Part shown: positions 23,101 through 33,859 of the stretch, in pieces | Position numbering within the stretch: position 1 is the first letter of the stretch | Layout: every line of letters begins with the position of its first letter | Assembly (NCBI GenBank): GCA_021234155.1 | Contig: JAJEKV010000010.1 | Location: 11,800,359-11,864,358 of the forward strand | Source: Isoetes taiwanensis | Taxonomy: Eukaryota; Streptophyta; Lycopodiopsida; Isoetales; Isoetaceae | DNA: 64,000 nt | Reading direction: 5' to 3' | Position numbers and translations under genes: made by a program | Notes under the pieces: model-generated | Told to the model about the DNA's origin: nothing | Seen by the model: the letters and a program-made list of their open reading frames with translations, nothing else | Databases searched by the model: none

Positions 23101-24703
23101 ATTCCTAGAATTCCAGGCCGCCAAAGCATAATTTAGCAATTCCGACTACCTTTCGAGCATACAAAAGTGGTTACTACTAACTATGCACTAACTCTCTGCA
23201 TTATACAGTTCAAAAACTGAAATTGATGCTGACATGCTCAAACTGTAGGAGCACTATTCTTTTTCAGTTTTTAGCCTTTAGCATAGATGACCATCCATGA
23301 CTATGAACATGTGCATTTCTGGCATGTAAATTGGAGTAAAAGGGATTGATTCTGGACTTTATTATGAGTTCTGAGAAAACTGGGATCCCTCATGAGCTAT
23401 TTTACTATAAAAGAACAATCTATTTTTCTTACCCCTATCATGTTTCGTATATACATATGTAACTTATGGGGAGTTACAAATTTATTTTCCTGCGGCATAG
23501 GATCAACTAGCAATAACACTTTTCATCAAAAATCCTTATTGAGTTTTACTGGGAATAACTACCCAGGGGCATAATTAAAAACTTCTAATGTACTTTGTAA
23601 AATTTGACTATACTATTTATTTGCGTACCGTAAACTGGTCAGGGCGACGTCGGTCAGTATCAAGAAAACGAAATCTCATTGCAGATACGGTTTTGTACTC
23701 TATATAGAGCATAAAGCACGTCCATGCAGTGAATACATATGTCATTGATAGATGCACCCAAAGCCTTGAAAGGAAAGAATGACCATCAGTTCATGTTGTG
23801 CAAATGCCTCTCAAACGTGAAAACTTAAAAAACTGGGGAATATGTCCTCAATAATAAATACGGAACATGGAATACCTATTAGAGTCGTTTTTTACATTGG
23901 ACAAAGAAAGCTTGTCAATATCAGTCGATAAAATTTTTGAACTCGTTATCTTAAGGTTCTGGTCAGTTGCATTGATGGGAACCAGAACAAAGAATCCCAA
24001 TAACATAAGGGGAATGAATATTTTCAGCCTGAAAATAGAAACACGTTAAGCAATTAATACCCACAATGTCGTTTTTCCTTTCACATAACATGTTATATAT
24101 ATATCCAGCAAGCAATCGATATCTACAATGTCTTTTTTTCTTTCACATAACATGTTATATATATCCAGCAAGTCGGCATAACCATCAACTTAGTACCAAT
24201 TGTTATGGATAAACGTGTACATTTAGGCACTCTATTTATATTGCAGATGAAATCTTGTGCAGGCAGTCTTCTTGTGCAGGCAGTCTTTTATTATACGTTC
24301 TGTATTGTGTGACCAATGATGCAACTACATAACAGTATAAGAGAACATAGCTAAGGCAATCTACAAAAACTCTTCATAATTACCCCAGAAGATAAACACG
24401 TAAGTATACAGCAGAATCAAGGCCGGCATGTTCAATCAATTCCATCTCCGGCATCCGCAAAGCTTCTTTCATCCAGCTCAAGAAGCGCAGGTAAGCCCTC
24501 AGATCAAGGTTCACAATCTGTTTGAGCAAAGATCTCTCCCCATTTGGAGCCTCTTCTTTTCGAACACCCTTTAAATACCATTTAGCAAAATAGACCCTGT
24601 CGTTCATAGGCTGGACCTTGAGGAAAGCGAATGCAAGCAAGAAAACGAACGTAGACAACAGATTGATAGCTGCGGAAACTCCCAGGTCTTCTAAAGTTGC
24701 CAT
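20165..24703 (-). CDS. CSC1-like (OSCA family) osmosensitive calcium-permeable channel, intact
   Basis: OSCA/CSC1 proteins are mechano- and osmosensitive cation channels of plant membranes. Eleven exons join in phase to 730 residues: 24703-24384, 24028-23876, 23764-23629, 22876-22775, 22674-22555, 22167-22087, 21874-21534, 21455-21210, 21023-20699, 20615-20379, 20296-20165. All introns are GT-AG. The N-terminal membrane helix and INDRVYF-like block (MNDRVYFAKWYLKG) fall in residues 30-45. HAGLDSAVYLRVYLLGLKIF is at 91-111 and the cytosolic RNA-recognition-like region at about 200-345 with RWGAAVCAQT near 330. EPRDVYWQNLAIPY precedes the seven-helix RSN1_7TM region, which carries FLQGFLPGLVLKLFL, FFITYIMVDGWSAVAG and VKTEKDREKAM. 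The start is the only ATG giving the conserved N-terminus. The C-terminus ends soon after HPIFK, so the phosphorylatable tail of many angiosperm homologues is missing. It resembles clade 1 OSCA proteins. Confidence 0.95.
24063..24180. repeat. 62-bp tandem duplication in first intron of CSC1-like gene
   Basis: The phrase acaatgtc, then ttcacataacatgtt and tatccagcaag, occurs from 24063 and again from 24125. A 17-bp unit cttgtgcaggcagtctt is also doubled near 24254-24288 in the same intron. Both look like replication-slippage products. Confidence 0.7.
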
Positions 24704-24930
24704 GAATGGATGCGTAGCAAAAATTTGGACAGATTATGCGAAAAAATGGACAAATGGTGAAACAATGCAGCAAATTTCTGATATTTGAAGGGAAGAGCAA
24801 GAACGCGCAGAGAGAGAAGGGTCTGAGAAGAAACTCCATAGCCGGCAATTCGAGGCGTAACAGCGTCAAAAAATGGGAACCAAGATCACGGCTTCTACGT
24901 AGGCTAATGTCGTGCTTTTGGATATTCCGA

Positions 24931-24959
24931 CACGTCAGCACGTCCACGTCAGTACGTCA
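24931..24959 (-). promoter_or_regulatory. Cluster of three TGACGT boxes upstream of CSC1-like gene
   Basis: Read in the gene's direction the segment carries TGACGT three times at 9- and 14-base steps, plus a further ACGT core, about 230 bases before the start codon. TGACG(T) is the core bound by plant TGA and HY5-type bZIP factors, as in paired as-1 elements. Function is inferred only from spacing, repetition and position. Confidence 0.5.
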
Positions 24960-24969
24960 TAGTAGAGCT

Positions 24970-26370
24970 GCAGGATAATGTTCAAAAAGTCGGCCTATTT
25001 TCAAGGTAATCCGCATTTGTCAACAATATTGATTGACCTGGTCGACTATATAACCTATTGGGTTGCCCATTGGGTCAATTTAGAATACCGGAATGCCATG
25101 GAAACTCAAAGTTCGTGGACAATATAGAAGTTGGGGATTCATTTTGCTAAAACTCTGCTACAAGATCGATCAGACACTACTGGATATCTCTGATGCCTTC
25201 TATCTCGATTTGAACCTGCCTTCTACTCGATTTGAATCCATATGTTCTTTCGATTTGAGACGCCTTCTATCACGGGACCTATCGGACACTTTCGATTTGA
25301 AGTCTTTTCAACAAAATGCCTTCTAAAGAATGACACTACCAAATTTTGAATGCATTTCCCTTCTATCTACCAACAGGACCATAAGTTTTTCTTCGTATTT
25401 TGCATTCAATCAATCGCTATGGCCTTCGAATCTACGCTACAAAATCAATAAATTCAGGAAGTAGCGTTTTCTCTCTAGCTTTATGCACCAACCCTAACAC
25501 AAGCCTTTTGATAAACCCTAAGAAATAACACTAAAAGGACTCCTTTAGTTAAGCGGAATTAGGGGTTCTTCCAAAAATGGTATTACTAGGCTTGTTCCGA
25601 TATTGGCGCCCAATCCGATTCTATTATTGCCATTGGACCAAAATGAAGACCCAACTTCTATATTGTAGGATAATGTTCAAAAAGTCGGCCTATTTTCAAG
25701 GTAATCCGCATTTGTCAACAATATTGATTGACCTGGTCGACTATATAACCTATTGGGTTGCCCATTGGGTCAATTTAGAATACCAATGTTATGAAAGGAA
25801 GATCAAAGATTCGTGGAGAAATTTATGGACGTCCAAGATTGATGTTTATTGCGTGTTGCTTGCTTACAAAGTAAAATTGATCTTGCTCTCACACATGTCA
25901 CGCATTAATCGTGAGGTTCAGACTTCTTGCAGCAGCTCCATATGTTCTTTTGTGTGAGAGTTACACCAGGACCTATCTCTGTTTTGAAGCTCCAGAAGTC
26001 TTTACAACAAAATGGCTAAAGAATGGCACCAAAATTTGAATGCATTTCCCCACACATATACCAACAGGACCATAAGTTTTGTCTTCGTATTTTGCATATC
26101 AATCACCAAGATGAGCAATCGCTATGGAGAGTCGACTACAAGGGACTACTTGAAATCATGGAAATGCAATAAATTCAGGAAGTAGACTTCTCTCTAGCTT
26201 TATGCACCAACCAGAATTAGCCTTTTGATAAAGGGTTTGCCTTTAGCTTAAAAAGGACTCCTTTAGTTAATTTTGCAGGTTCTTCCAAAATCGGCTCTTA
26301 CTAGGCTTGTTCCAGCCAATTCTGACCCAATCCGGATTCTATTATTGCCATTGGTTTTAAATGAGTCGTT
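24970..26370 (+). repeat. 0.7-kb tandem duplication with an identical 118-bp block
   Basis: Unit one (24970-25666) and unit two (25667 to about 26370) repeat the same series of phrases, for example aatgcatttccc, ccaacaggaccataagttt, ctctagctttatgcaccaacc and attctattattgccattgg. The first 118 bases of each, 24970-25087 and 25667-25784, are identical. The rest has many substitutions and small indels. No protein domain is recognisable; the frame at 25577-25957 is probably chance. Confidence 0.85.
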
Positions 26371-27262
26371 CCGATTGTAGCGACCAATGAACAACATTTT
26401 TTCATTAATTTAAGAATTGTATTTTTCTTATCAAATCTTATATAATTCTTTTTGGGAAGGTTCGATTTTCTAGATGCTTTAGATCCTCGAGTTGTGGGAC
26501 AAAAAATAGACGAGAGATTAAAGAAAAAAAAAAAAAAAAAATCTAGCCCAACCTTGATGCCCCGGCAAGTTCAAAGGTAGGCCCCATTGCCATGCTATAT
26601 AAGCTAGTTTTGTCATAGACCCTTCAAATCTTGGTCTGAATAGAATAGAATAGAATAGAATAGAATAGAGTAGAATACAATACAATTTACGTCCCTTTGA
26701 CCATGCGGCCCTTGGGCTTGTGTGGTATTTTGTGAGCGCCCTAAAAAGCGAGGTTGCTACCAACAAAAGCACATAGTTATTCAGCCATCATGCGAGCTTA
26801 GCTTGCCTTTGTATACCTGCATCAAGTTTATAATTAACCATCTTTCATTTAAATTGGATTTATGTCTGTTCCAAAAGCATATCACTTTTGCATACCCTTT
26901 TTTCAATATAGTATTGTGGTGTGTGACATGCTGTTTTGCAAGAGTGCAAATTTTTACATTATAGTAGTGGGCGGTTTAACATTTTCTTGTTTTAGTGAGA
27001 AGAATGTGTTGTTTGATTAGCATTTGTAGATAACAACACATCAATATACACAGAACACTTTTTACATTGTATTCACTTGATATGAAGATTACATCATGGA
27101 GGGACTAGTTCTTTCTTTGTCAAATATCTCTCAAGATAGGGATCCGTCTCCTTAGTCCGATCTAGTTCTGGATGCGTTTCGGCAACATTTGGTACTGTTT
27201 TACCGCAGCCAACCCACTCATGATGGACATGAATAGTACTAGAAACTCATCTGTTGAGTAAT
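26371..27262. other. Intergenic; A run and pentanucleotide microsatellite
   Basis: An interrupted A run lies at 26521-26540, and a (GAATA)n-type microsatellite of about eight units at 26636-26690. No gene. The A run could mark the tail of an old plus-strand retroposed sequence, but I found no boundary on its left. Confidence 0.5.
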
Positions 27263-27584
27263 GGGTAAAAGCATGCTACGGTGTACCACTTTTGGAACCC
27301 TCAAAAGTACCTACACTGGGTACTTTTAAAACTGGTACTTTCTGTTTTTTCTTTCCATTAAAATCAACCGAAAATTTTTGAATTGAAGGTCAATAACATG
27401 CCAATCTATAGTATTAGAGGATAACAATACTATTAGAGACTAATATAAATGAATTAACTCTCAAACTTATTATTTATTGCAGCATTTATGCAAGTTCCCA
27501 GTACCCAGTGCTGGGTACTTTTCTGGGTAGTTTCGCACTCCCTAAAAAGTACTTTAGATGGTACACCCTAGCATGCTTTCACCC
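27263..27584. mobile_element. MITE, 322 bp, with TAAT target duplication
   Basis: The left end gggtaaaagcatgctacgg and right end cctagcatgctttcaccc are inverted repeats continuing through ggtgtacca. Inner arms around ctgggtacttt also pair. The bases taat flank both sides (27259-27262 and 27585-27588). There is no coding capacity. The superfamily is not certain: TAAT could be a TA or TAA duplication with a shared base. Confidence 0.8.
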
Positions 27585-27788
27585 TAATATAGTGGAGTAT
27601 AACTTGGTGGATTTAAAGTCTGACCTTGATTATAAAGATAAGATAAGATAGATTTTTACGTCCATGGGAACCCAACGGGTTATGGCACAGCACATGCAAG
27701 GGCAACAGCCCATCTAAAACCTGGGGACTAGGCCCCATCACCAAACACAATAACCAAATATTAAAAGGCTATCAAGAATAAGATAATG

Positions 27789-30231
27789 CTAAAAGCACTT
27801 AAGAGCATCATCATCTACTATTATGATGTCCTCTTTCTTTTGAATGCCAAGCTGATCCATCACAGTACCAAGATGTTTAATGAAGACCGGTTTGCCATCC
27901 GGATCTCTTGGATGTGGAAGCTTTATACACTTAGTTTGGTCTCAAATCGTCACAAAGTCTCTATTCATTCTTGGTAATACCCTAAGAACTTCTTCAATAT
28001 TTCTGGGCTCTATTAAGGACCAGATGGCAATTCGAAACAATCTGAACGCCTCATTCATCATATCTTCTAAGTGTGGGCAAGGATAGATCCACGTAGTATT
28101 CGATTCTAGAGGGACTTGTTCGAAGTCATCCCTGTTAATAAGCTTCTTAGGAAATGTTTTACACAGGACGCCATTCAAATCGAAGACAATGATTTTGTCA
28201 CAAGCAAGTGGAGCCTTGAACCATGGAAAACAAAGAGTTAGCCATACAAAAATTGTCTGCAATACACGCCAAACGCGTTTTGTCCGTCATAAGTATTTTA
28301 CATATCACGTCTGGCGTGAATTACCTTTTCATCATCAGAGCCTTTGTGGTCATCCCCAGCAGTCATAGCGTCTACTTCACTCCCCGGATGTTTACTGCCA
28401 GAAGCATCAACTCCACGGTTTAGTTCGGACACGTTTTCTTCTATGAAAGTTACCTCAGGGTTTTGTTTCCTAACTTCAGTGGTTGAATCTGAGCTTGCAT
28501 TATCATCCTGGCTTGTATCAGGAACTACCATAGTCGTACCCCAAGTGTAACATTACTAGTTGGAATATTACCAAGCATAGACTCTATATTTTGCTCCATG
28601 ATCTCACGTTCCCATGCTAGCATTGCGGCCTTCTCCTCGGGGGTTGCATTGCTTTTTGAACATTTTGGAGTCGTTCTTGGAGGCGATTGTGAAATAGTAG
28701 TCTGCTTCACCCCATTGTAAGGTACCAAAGCAAATGGATTATTATCTTTGACAGGACCCCAATCAGCCATGGCTAGTACCTTTTCAAAAAACACTTCAAG
28801 GAAATCCCTGGACTGATTATCATTGACGAAACTTAGACATCTTCTTGATGTCTTCAGGACTTCTCTACCAATGCACCCTCTAACATGAAGTTCATAGCAA
28901 AGTGGTATCAAGGTGCAAAAACCTCAACAAGATAGCTAGCCAGATTGATTGCAAACCCATGTTTATTCAAGGGCCTCTTTTATTTTGTCAGCAATTCCAG
29001 AGTGATGTCTTTCCGATAAAGGTCAGGAACATCAAATTCCTGGCATTCATTCGCTTCATCCTCATCATCTGCCTTGTAGAACACATTTTTCAAGCTGGGT
29101 TCATCCAAAAGAAAACACTGCCATGCACCTTTATCTGATGCCTCTTTGCTTTTAACTACCTCATAGTCATCATCTAGCACAAGGGATATCATTATGAAAA
29201 TTATACAGGCACTTTTAAACTGATTTTTCAAATCAGTATCCTTTGTCTCAAAGAGAAGAGAATCTTCCCTAACGACCTTTAGGCATTCCAAGTCGTATGA
29301 AGCCACCAAAGCATGCATATGAAACTCTCCTGGAGGGTATATGATGACAATAATAAAGAGTTTCTCAGTTGTTAAGCCTATGCATACTGTTGTACTCTTT
29401 TTGAGTCATCCCCTTCTCTCCTTTTGCAGTCCTACTATCCAATACAAACAGAAAAATATTACGAGGGCCTATTGTTGTATCGGGTAGGAGACCCTTATAG
29501 CCAGTAGAGACCAGGTATTGGAGTGCAAGTAAGTCACCACCAACATCTTTCAGGATGGCAATCTTTCTTCTCAGCGCAGCCATCACCTTATCTGATAGTT
29601 TTGTAGTATGTTGATGGTTCTTTGATTTCCTGTTTTTCAAAAAGTCCTTGGACCGGAAGACGTATTTCTTGATGTCATCAACAGGCATGCCATACTTGTC
29701 TGGCAGGCTAAGTTCAGACAATGTAACATCACCAGATAGCTTCTGAAGTTCTTGCCCAACTGCTCCCTTCATAACTCGCATGTCCTTTATATGAGTGCAA
29801 CAATCAATGCAGGACATTTTGTCCTTAACTGAAGAACCCTTCTTGTATAGAACTTCTTTGTTTATGCATTGATCTAACAGCCAAATGACTTCATCATCCT
29901 GAAGGCCCTGTAATCTCAGTGGTCTTCAAATTAAATATGGAAGTATCTTGAGGAGGCGCTCTCCCATTGCATCTGGTAGCTGTTTCTGAGCATAAGCATC
30001 CCAGAACTCATTCCACTTCATCCAGACTTTGTTCTTAGAGAAGGTGATCCTATAGACATCTGTAGGGCCTCTTGAAGGTGCTTTAAAAATCTCCCCAGCT
30101 TCCTCCTCATTTTTTTTTCCTGTCTTTTTGGGCCTTGGTTTCTTATCTTGGATGATAGTCTGGGCCAAGTGTTGGCCCGTTGGCCAACGCTTGATATTTC
30201 CTAAATTAGGCACACTTTTTTGGTTTCCCAT
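27789..30231 (-). pseudogene. Decayed FCP1-domain (HAD-type phosphatase-like) gene
   Basis: The minus-strand coding series starts at ATG 30231 and runs through 29926, with one TGA, on to 29365. It then changes frame (28980-29370), continues 28911-28325 with another frameshift near 28530, and ends with an exon at 28214-27789 behind a clean GT-AG intron (28324-28215). The last exon holds the FCP1/NIF homology domain: IIVFDLNGVLC, then WIYPCPHLEDMM, RIAIWS, DGKPVFIKHL and IIIVDDDALKC. The catalytic DxDxT motif is replaced by DLNGV, losing the second Asp. Before KCIKLPHP the expected WDQ reads as stop-DQ (TGG to TGA). The N-terminal part, over 400 residues, is unrecognised. The breaks argue for a pseudogene, though unusual splicing of some could be real. 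Confidence 0.65.
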
Positions 30232-30432
30232 AGCTTTGATTTTTCCCTATGTTTTATTTATGCCCACCCCAAAAAGCGAAATTTTTCCTCCCAAATACCA
30301 TGTTCTTTTCAATAAGCGGTTCCAAGACGTGGATGTCGTGTGATATTTTGGGTATGTTTGGATGATCAATACAAAAATTTCGAAGTCGGTTTTCGGTGCA
30401 GAAGCTTTTATAAAGGCAGCAATTGCATGACA
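30232..30432 (-). promoter_or_regulatory. Promoter and 5' UTR of the FCP1-domain gene
   Basis: A TATAAA box on minus (30407-30412) sits about 175 bases before ATG 30231. The whole block, including about 24 codons, is found again in inverted orientation at 42803-43076 inside an LTR element. Confidence 0.55.
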
Positions 30433-31441
30433 GAACTGAACTTGCTAATACATGTAAGCTATAGTGAAGAGGTGTTCAATTCCGTCAGCTACATAAGTGT
30501 TCAATGATAGTGCTACAGAGCTTCATTGAGAGGTGCAATAAATAAGAAACTGCTGTGTGTACAAAAGCATAAGTCATTCTCAAGTTAAATAAAAGTAATA
30601 GACATCAAATGAAAAAGTTTTCTATGGTCATCAACAGTAGGGTAGTTGCTTTTGTTGAGCCCTAAAACATGACCAATCCAAACAGTGCATGTGGAAGATG
30701 TCCATGATGGCTTCTGTCTCTTCATGTGCTATTTAAAGTAATGGCATCTGCAAGAATCATATGGCATTTTAACTTATAATATTTGCTTCATATGAGAGCT
30801 TTCTTTCTTCATATGGATTAAGACTACCAAAATGTAGTAACACAGCGGAGCCCTGCAATAAACAACTACGCAATCGATTGAAGAGGATGGATGGACAGTG
30901 ACAGAGGCCTACATCATATCCATAATTACTCCCACTGAATTACTGCAGTTAATCACAATCTCATTATTAAGAATTGTATAATGTTACTTCACCATGGATG
31001 GGCTCTCCCATTGCTCCTGAATATCTTAATGGAACATCTGCATTAAACATCTGCATATGAAAAACAATCTTGTATGTACCTTCAGAAAATGATGTAGAAG
31101 AGGCTCATCTTCAGGGCAGTAAGTTTATGTGCCATGGGGTTCCATTTGATTATCTAATAAAGCATAAAATTTCACATAGCATCTCTTCCGACCAATGCCA
31201 GGCCTTCTAGACATTCATATACCCAATGTAGAAACACTAAACGATTTGTCCATTGCACTATTTGGCACATAAAATTGAAGCATGGAACTGGCTGTAAATT
31301 GAGTTAGAAGGGCAATAGACATTGCTAAACTAATATGCTCCCACATAATGCCCATATTCTCGACCCTGCAAGTCTGATGCTTTTCATTGATAATTTGCTG
31401 ATATACTTGCAGCTAGTTAACATTCTCTAAAGGAGAGAGAG
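30433..31441. other. No gene seen
   Basis: AT-rich unique-looking sequence without open frames of interest or repeat boundaries. Confidence 0.4.
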
Positions 31442-32370
31442 CATACAATTAGATAGAGCAAAAGAACTTGATAATTGATGTGATGGGGACAGACATGATC
31501 CAAAGAGAATGGTATAGAGTTACCTGAACAAACTGAACATATTAAAATGCATAGAGAGTCACCTGAAGAACTGAACATATTGAAACACATACATGAAGCA
31601 GGCTTTTTTCAGGCAAATACTTGTGTACCTTTTGACAACAGAATAACAAAAAACTATACAATATAGCATACCCTAATTGAAACAGTGAATATACATGCAT
31701 TTCAAGTGCTATGCTTATAAAAATGAATGCTCTCAAAATTCTGCAGCCAATAGAGCTGACTTTAATAGTTTCTTGCTAATTCTACTGGCATTTGTATTAA
31801 GCAATGCAGAAGAGATTCCTCAATTGAGTCTATGGCTAACTTGAAAAAGCAAGGACAACATGAATAGAGATGCAAAACATACAAAAATATAAAGATTTGC
31901 TAGATTTGTGGAAGAACCATGCAATTAGGTAGAACAAAGGGATTCGGAGTTAGAGAAAAAGATTATGATATGATGTGAAACAGGCATGATCCAAAGAGAA
32001 TGACATAGAATTACATGAGCGAATCGAACATTTTGAAATCCATATATAAAGCAACTATTTTTTCATGCATATTTTCTTGTGTACCTGTTGAAAACAAAAT
32101 AACCAAAAATTATACAATATTGTATACCTTACCCTAATTGAAATAGTGAATGAACATGCATTTCAAGTAGTATGCTTATTAAAATAAATGCCTCAAAATT
32201 CTACAACCAACAGAGTTGGTTTAAACTTTCTCGCCGATTATGCTGGTCCTTGTATTGAGCAATGCAGAAAAAGTCCTGCATTATATCTATGGCTAACCTG
32301 CAAAAGCAAGGACAACATGGACAGAGATGTACAAAGTACAAAGTTTACAAATTTGCTAGATTATCATACC
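31442..32370. repeat. Tandem duplication, unit about 0.48 kb
   Basis: Unit one (31442-31917) and unit two (31918 to about 32370) share phrases in the same order: caattagNtagaNca, catgatccaaagagaatg (31494 and 31985), acatgcatttcaagt, tctatggctaac and aagcaaggacaacatg. Divergence is moderate with small indels. There is no coding content. Confidence 0.8.
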
Positions 32371-32684
32371 TCATGAACTATTGTCTCCCAAATTCAAGCA
32401 CATAAGACGGGCATTCAAAATCTCAAATGAATACATTTTTAGAACTGTCCAAGTTCTTGCTGATGGCTAAACATATGCATCATGTTGCATGGATCCACAT
32501 CTATAGCTGAAAACATCACATCCTTGCTTGCTTTGATAGATATTCTCTGATAATTTTTTATTTCATACAGAATAAAATGAAAGTCAATAAACTTTGGGAG
32601 CTCAAGCTCATATTACCTTTATGATAGTCCCGAAGACATGAATGACTATTACCTTTAGAAAACATCAACATCAATTTGTTGCAT

Positions 32685-33790
32685 TCATGCTGTCGAAAGG
32701 TAGGCATAGCCACAGTAGTAGCCTGCATGCAATTTATTGCCTCCACTATAGGCAACCAACAGGTGTACTTGGCAGTGATCCTTTTGAACCTTCAGATGCA
32801 TCAGACATAGTCTCTTCAGTTGGAAAATAAGCCTTAGGTTCAACAACAACATCGTCGGGATGCAATGCAGGTTCAAATTCAGGTAGGTCTTCCACGATGC
32901 TATCACTTACCAAAGGAGCATTAGGTTCAACAACAGGATGATCAGGAAGATTAGGTTCAACAACAGCATGATCAGGAACATTAGGTTCAACAACAGGATG
33001 ATCAGGATGCAATGCAACTTCAAATGCAGATACACCTTCCATGATGCTATCACTTGGCAAAGCAGCATCACTTTCCTTAACAGAGTCGGTATGGTCATCT
33101 AAAGACATCATTGCTACCTGGAGAGATTCCACATGGGTCTTATGATCTAAACCTCCTTGCACAATGCTAGCTTGTAAAATTTTGGGAGCAAGATTATTTT
33201 GTGAAGGAGGAAGGGGAACAGATTCTACGGCACTCTGTAAATTCATCCTGCATGCTTTGTTGCCTTCACCACAGGCAATCTCTTGGGAATGTGCATAACT
33301 GAGCCAATAAAACATATTCACCAGGTTTCTTCAGCCTAAGGGAAAAGATAAAACATTCGATCCTTCTTACCCAATAGGATCTGAGACACACAAAGTATCT
33401 CAGATAAATCAGTCACATCCTTTAAACTTGAATTTGCAAGCTTAAGCATCATTTCATCCCTGCAATTAGGCATGAAACATAATCGGAAAGCCCTGGATGA
33501 ATACCCAATGATCATTAAGAAGCCCTGGTTCCTTGGGTCTATTTGCCAGCCTTTTCAACCTCTCACCATCAAAATTAAAGCACAAATCTATTCAACAAAT
33601 CCAAGCAAGCTGATTTTGAGAGCCAGACAATAAACCACTTACATAAACACACAAACTATCCTCAAGGACTCTAGAAAAGTAGGCTAAAAATCCCAAAACA
33701 GAAGGAGCCTCCAAAGCAGCGGCCTTACCTGCGAGTTTCTGGAGCAAGTAGTCTGTAGTCCGGTACGGGGGTACCCAAAAACATTTTCGT
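32685..33790 (-). pseudogene. Unrecognised multi-exon gene, Val-Val-Glu-Pro repeat region
   Basis: An exon-like frame starting MFLGTPVPDYRLLAPETR ends at a GTAAGG donor near 33730. After an AATTGCAG acceptor a second exon (about 33460-33372, DEMMLKLANSSLKDVTDLSE) fits its phase and ends at GTAAGA. A long frame, 33321-32746, follows with three imperfect repeats of DHPVVEPN and acidic, Pro- and Ser-rich flanks. I could not join the second exon to the long frame in phase, because every acceptor near 33325 leads to a stop. The gene is therefore damaged or uses an exon I missed. Function unknown. Confidence 0.4.
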
Positions 33791-33859
33791 AAGACCAGCC
33801 TATGGGACATGGAAACACATAAAATAGAACGCCGCCACAAAACTGTCCTAGATTTTAGG

